64,000 nucleotides of DNA. It comes from an uncultured Prevotellaceae bacterium (lineage in GTDB: Bacteria; Bacteroidota; Bacteroidia; Bacteroidales; Bacteroidaceae). Position numbers and translations under genes: made by a program. The stretch spans positions 1 to 64,000 of the forward strand of contig OMXX01000012.1 of assembly GCA_900315105.1 (NCBI GenBank), in the 5' to 3' direction. Below, in pieces: positions 61,035 to 64,000 of the stretch (position 1 is its first letter; each line of letters starts with the position of its first letter). Below the pieces are notes generated by a model. That model had not been told where the DNA came from. It ran no database searches and saw nothing but the letters and a program-made list of their open reading frames with translations.

Positions 61035-61892
61035 ATGTATATGAAGACATTCAAAAAGATCGGCGTACTACTCATGTGCGCTATGTCAGCAGTGCCTATG
61101 ACGGCACAGAAGACCTATGAGGAGATGGAGCAGCTGACAGTCAATGAGAACGTGACCACCGTTATCACAGCTTCAGAACCAGTCCGTTTCGTGGACATAT
61201 CGACTGATGCTGTTGTCGGCGACCAGCCTATCAGCAACACTATCCGCTTAAAGCCAAAGGAGGGAGCAGACGTACATGCTGACGGCGATGTCCTTGCTAT
61301 TGTCACCATAGTCACAGAGAGATACCGCACCCAGTATGCCCTTATCTACACTACCCGACTCACCGAGGCAGTAACCGACAAGCAGATAATGCCGGAAGAA
61401 AGGACAGCCTACCATAATCCGTCCGTTTCGATGAGTACCGAGGACATGCTAATGTATGCACGAAAGATATGGAACTCACCTGCCAAGATCCGCAATGTGT
61501 GTACCAAGCAGAACAGAATGAAAATGCGGCTGAACAATATATACAGTGTCGGAGAATACTTCTTTCTGGATTTCAGCATTGAGAATCGTACAAATATCCG
61601 CTTTGACATTGACGAGATGCGCGTGAAGCTCTGCGACAAGAAACAGTCCAAGGCAACCAACGTGCAGATGGTCGAGCTTACACCAGCAATGATTCTTGAT
61701 CCGTCAAGAGCATTCTGTAAAGGCTATCGTAACGTAATAGTGCTGAAGAAGATGACCTTCCCTAATGACAAGGTTCTCAGCATTGAGATTTCCGAGAAAC
61801 AGATAAGCGGACGTACCATCACCCTGAATATCGACTATGAGGATGTGTTGTATGCCGATTCATTCAATTCTATACTTTTGACGGAGGACTAG
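61035..61892 (+). CDS. traN: TraN (VirB9-like outer component)
   Basis: This 285-residue protein has a signal peptide (MYMKTFKKIGVLLMCAMSAV, cleavage near PMTAQ) and a beta-rich mature domain (TVNENVTTVITASEPVRFVDIST and RIWNSPAKIRN-like AYARKIWNSPAKIRN). It should form the outer-membrane-associated ring with TraM. The start is the ATG at 61035 or 61041; a longer frame into traM (from 60858) lacks a signal peptide and is rejected. Confidence 0.93.
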   Translation: MYMKTFKKIGVLLMCAMSAVPMTAQKTYEEMEQLTVNENVTTVITASEPVRFVDISTDAVVGDQPISNTIRLKPKEGADVHADGDVLAIVTIVTERYRTQYALIYTTRLTEAVTDKQIMPEERTAYHNPSVSMSTEDMLMYARKIWNSPAKIRNVCTKQNRMKMRLNNIYSVGEYFFLDFSIENRTNIRFDIDEMRVKLCDKKQSKATNVQMVELTPAMILDPSRAFCKGYRNVIVLKKMTFPNDKVLSIEISEKQISGRTITLNIDYEDVLYADSFNSILLTED

Positions 61893-61895
61893 TAC

Positions 61896-62405
61896 ATGAA
61901 GAAAACACTAATGGCAATGATTACGGCTCTGTGCGTAAGTCTTCCCTCTTTGGCTCAAAGTAACTCAGACAAGGTAAGCATAGGAGTCGGTGCTCTCTAT
62001 GAGCGAGGCCTCGATGCCACCCTTTCATGGGAGCACGAGACGAAGTACCACAATGCCTGGGAGTTCTTTGCCAATGGCTATGTCAAATGGAAAGACTGTG
62101 AGTCATGCGGTCATGTCTGTCCGGAATCCTTCTGGAACAACTATCGCACATGGGGAGTCGGTGCTGCCTACAAACCATGTGTGTGGCGCGGACGGAACAA
62201 CTATGGCAGTCTGAGAATAGGAGCCAGTGTCGGCAGTGATACAGACAAGTTCATATGCGGCATACATGCAGGATATGAACATAACTACGCCTTGCGGAAG
62301 GGATGGACGCTCTACTGGCAGGCAAAGTGTGACATGATACTTCCTGACCGTGAAGACCTGTTCAGAACAGGTGTCGTCATAGGCTTTAAGATTCCTACAA
62401 TATAA
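61896..62405 (+). CDS. traO: TraO-like transfer protein
   Basis: This 169-residue secreted protein has a signal peptide ending SLAQS. The mature part (YERGLDATLSWEHETKYHNAWEFFANGYVKWKDCESC and RTWGVGAAYKPCVWRGRNNYGSLRIGAS) looks like an outer-membrane beta-barrel, as in TraO. GGAGGA lies before the ATG. It starts three bases after traN. Confidence 0.85.
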   Translation: MKKTLMAMITALCVSLPSLAQSNSDKVSIGVGALYERGLDATLSWEHETKYHNAWEFFANGYVKWKDCESCGHVCPESFWNNYRTWGVGAAYKPCVWRGRNNYGSLRIGASVGSDTDKFICGIHAGYEHNYALRKGWTLYWQAKCDMILPDREDLFRTGVVIGFKIPTI

Positions 62406-62415
62406 ACACAATCAG

Positions 62416-63063
62416 ATGAAGATACGATTAACGATATTTGCGTCTATGATGACGCTGGCATTTGTTTCATGCGATGAGCACCGTGATTTCCCTGATACGG
62501 CAATGAGGACATGCGACATCCTCTGCACCGACGGCAAGGTTGTTCGCTATGAGGATATGCAGTCACAAGGCAAGAAGCCTGTTGCTGTAGTTTTCTACGT
62601 CAACTATAATGAGGATATCGAGGGTACAGGCTATGCCGTATATCTCTGGGATATACCATCAGGCGAGTTCTCAGACAGTGTAGGTGTCAAGCAATCCACC
62701 TCAGCAGACATAACGGCTTACGATGGGAACGCCAACACCTTCGCGATGTATGGTTCTGGAGTGTCACCAGCAGCAAACAAGGTCTTTGATATATGGCATT
62801 ACGGACAGAGTGCCTATATTCCTTCCGTTGCTCAGATGAGACTACTATATCTGGCAAGGACATCAGTCAACACCTACATCAAACAATGTGGCGGTGATGT
62901 CATTCCCGATAATCCGGATGAATGTTGGTACTGGACTTCAACAGAGGTCAAAGACCAGGAATCTGCAAAGGCGTGGCTCTATTCACTTTCGTCAGGAGCA
63001 CTTCAAGAAACACCGAAAGGACAACCCCATAAGATACGTCCCATCATAACGTTATACAATTAG
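62416..63063 (+). CDS. DUF1566-like lipoprotein in tra operon
   Basis: This 215-residue lipoprotein has a signal ending AFVSC (cysteine about residue 19). The C-terminal part ECWYWTSTEVKDQESAKAWLYSLSSGALQETPKGQPHKIRPII (about 171-213) resembles the DUF1566/FGE-like lectin fold that binds surface ligands. The position between traO and the coupling protein gene suggests a role at the cell surface, such as recipient contact or exclusion. This role is inferred. Confidence 0.68.
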   Translation: MKIRLTIFASMMTLAFVSCDEHRDFPDTAMRTCDILCTDGKVVRYEDMQSQGKKPVAVVFYVNYNEDIEGTGYAVYLWDIPSGEFSDSVGVKQSTSADITAYDGNANTFAMYGSGVSPAANKVFDIWHYGQSAYIPSVAQMRLLYLARTSVNTYIKQCGGDVIPDNPDECWYWTSTEVKDQESAKAWLYSLSSGALQETPKGQPHKIRPIITLYN

Positions 63064-63088
63064 TCTTAAAGAAATACCTTAACAAGCT

Positions 63089-64000
63089 ATGGAAGAAACG
63101 AAGGAACTTCAAACCCTGTATAAACTATTTCGCTATCTCATCTATATCTCAATACTCATTGAGTTTTTTGAGTATGCCATAGACCCAGGGATTCTGGACT
63201 TTTGGGGTGGAATCGTATGCGATCTGCATGACCGTTTAAAGAGGCTGTACATCTATCTAGACGGTAACTTGGTATGGAGCAAGGTAGCTACATTCGTACT
63301 CATCTGTATCACATGTATAGGAACCCGCAACAAGAAACTCTTGGAGTTCGATCCTCGCAGACAGGTACTCTATCCTTTCATTGGTGGAGCTTTCCTTACC
63401 ATCGTTTCATTATGGTTGTTCTCATATCGTATGGACACACTTTTCTATACGATACCCTTGAATATATGGCTTTACATGGCAGCTACGATATTGGGAACCG
63501 TCCTCATGCATATCGCCCTTGACAATATCGGCAAGTTCCTGAAGGAAGGACTCCTGAAAGACCGCTTCAACTTCGAGAACGAGTCTTTTGAGCAATGTCA
63601 GGAGCTACAGGAGAACAAATACAGCGTGAATATCCCTATGAGGTATTACTACAAGGGCAGGTTTCGTAAGGGATGGGTAAACATCGTGAATCCTTTCCGT
63701 GGCACATGGGTTGTCGGTACACCTGGTTCTGGTAAGACCTTCTCTATTATCGAGCCGTTCATACGTCAGCATTCCGCCAAAGGCTTTGCTATGGTAGTAT
63801 ATGACTACAAGTTCCCTACCCTAGCCCAGAAGTTGTATTACCATTATAAGATAAACCAGAAGGCAGGAAAGCTGCCGAAGGGATGTAAGTTCAACATCAT
63901 CAACTTCGTGGACGTAGAGTACAGTCGAAGGGTGAATCCTATCCAGCAGAAGTATATCGGCAACCTTGCTGCCGCAAGTGAGACGGCTGAGACCCTGCTT
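63089..64000 (+). CDS. VirD4-type coupling protein, cut by window end
   Basis: The frame from ATG 63089 runs 304 codons off the window. It has two or three N-terminal membrane helices (about residues 10-30, 66-80, 88-145 region). Walker A lies at VVGTPGSGKTFSIIEPFIRQH (about 207-227), then MVVYDYKFPTLAQKLYYHYK. This is a type IV coupling protein (TraD/VirD4/MobC class) that brings the relaxase-DNA complex to the channel. The C-terminal half lies beyond position 64000. Confidence 0.92.
   Translation, partial: MEETKELQTLYKLFRYLIYISILIEFFEYAIDPGILDFWGGIVCDLHDRLKRLYIYLDGNLVWSKVATFVLICITCIGTRNKKLLEFDPRRQVLYPFIGGAFLTIVSLWLFSYRMDTLFYTIPLNIWLYMAATILGTVLMHIALDNIGKFLKEGLLKDRFNFENESFEQCQELQENKYSVNIPMRYYYKGRFRKGWVNIVNPFRGTWVVGTPGSGKTFSIIEPFIRQHSAKGFAMVVYDYKFPTLAQKLYYHYKINQKAGKLPKGCKFNIINFVDVEYSRRVNPIQQKYIGNLAAASETAETLL

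Noticed and set aside
63274..63522. Short frame inside the coupling protein gene
   Set aside because: It lies in another frame of the clear VirD4-type gene that runs off the window.

Overview
The window looks like a chromosome segment of a Prevotella-like member of the Bacteroidales (Bacteroidota). The evidence is the many TAnnTTTG-type -7 promoter boxes, the Bacteroidales gene set (LptE, SecG, a GH106-like rhamnosidase, a glycosyltransferase-DUF4922-SpoIID fusion) and a Bacteroidetes-type tra operon (DUF4134/DUF4133 proteins, TraG, TraJ, TraK, TraM, TraN, TraO). I recognised no rRNA or tRNA gene and no CRISPR array.

Positions 1 to about 35,030 are core chromosome. In order they hold slyD and aroC; a small operon of flavoprotein, leucine-rich-repeat lipoprotein, AlaX-like tRNA editing protein, DUF1232 protein, CDF transporter and acetyltransferase; two small membrane proteins; a GH106-like glycosidase with rlmH; a phosphohexomutase and an aldose epimerase; a methyltransferase/MATE pair; an etfB-etfA-acyl-CoA dehydrogenase operon; fluC, an HtpX-like protease and lemA; a minus-strand run from rlmN through a PdxA-like protein, a sigma-54 activator and lptE to secG; then a very large fusion protein, an AmpG-like transporter and mnmE.

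From just after mnmE (about 35,030) to the right edge the DNA is the left part of an integrative conjugative element (ICE). It starts with a protein made of about eight tandem excisionase-like helix-turn-helix (HTH) units, a tyrosine recombinase, single-HTH excisionase-like proteins and regulatory leaders. Next come a RepA/RecA-like ATPase and a primase-like TOPRIM protein, a 1,207-residue helicase-nuclease cargo protein, and a type IV secretion operon from two TraE-like pilins to a VirD4-type coupling protein cut by the window end. No relaxase and no right attachment site lie in the window.

The most unusual signals are these. First, the eight-HTH protein has reiterated DNA repeats in its own leader. 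Second, the ICE carries a helicase fused to a PD-(D/E)XK-like nuclease, a candidate defence or DNA-processing protein. Third, many short tandem repeats with 7-bp and 11-bp periods are scattered through the chromosomal half, and three of the 7-bp arrays lie inside coding sequence, where a change of one unit would shift the frame. Fourth, the start of the AlaX-like gene is duplicated on the front of the neighbouring lipoprotein gene. Fifth, a PdxA homologue has lost its metal-binding histidines.
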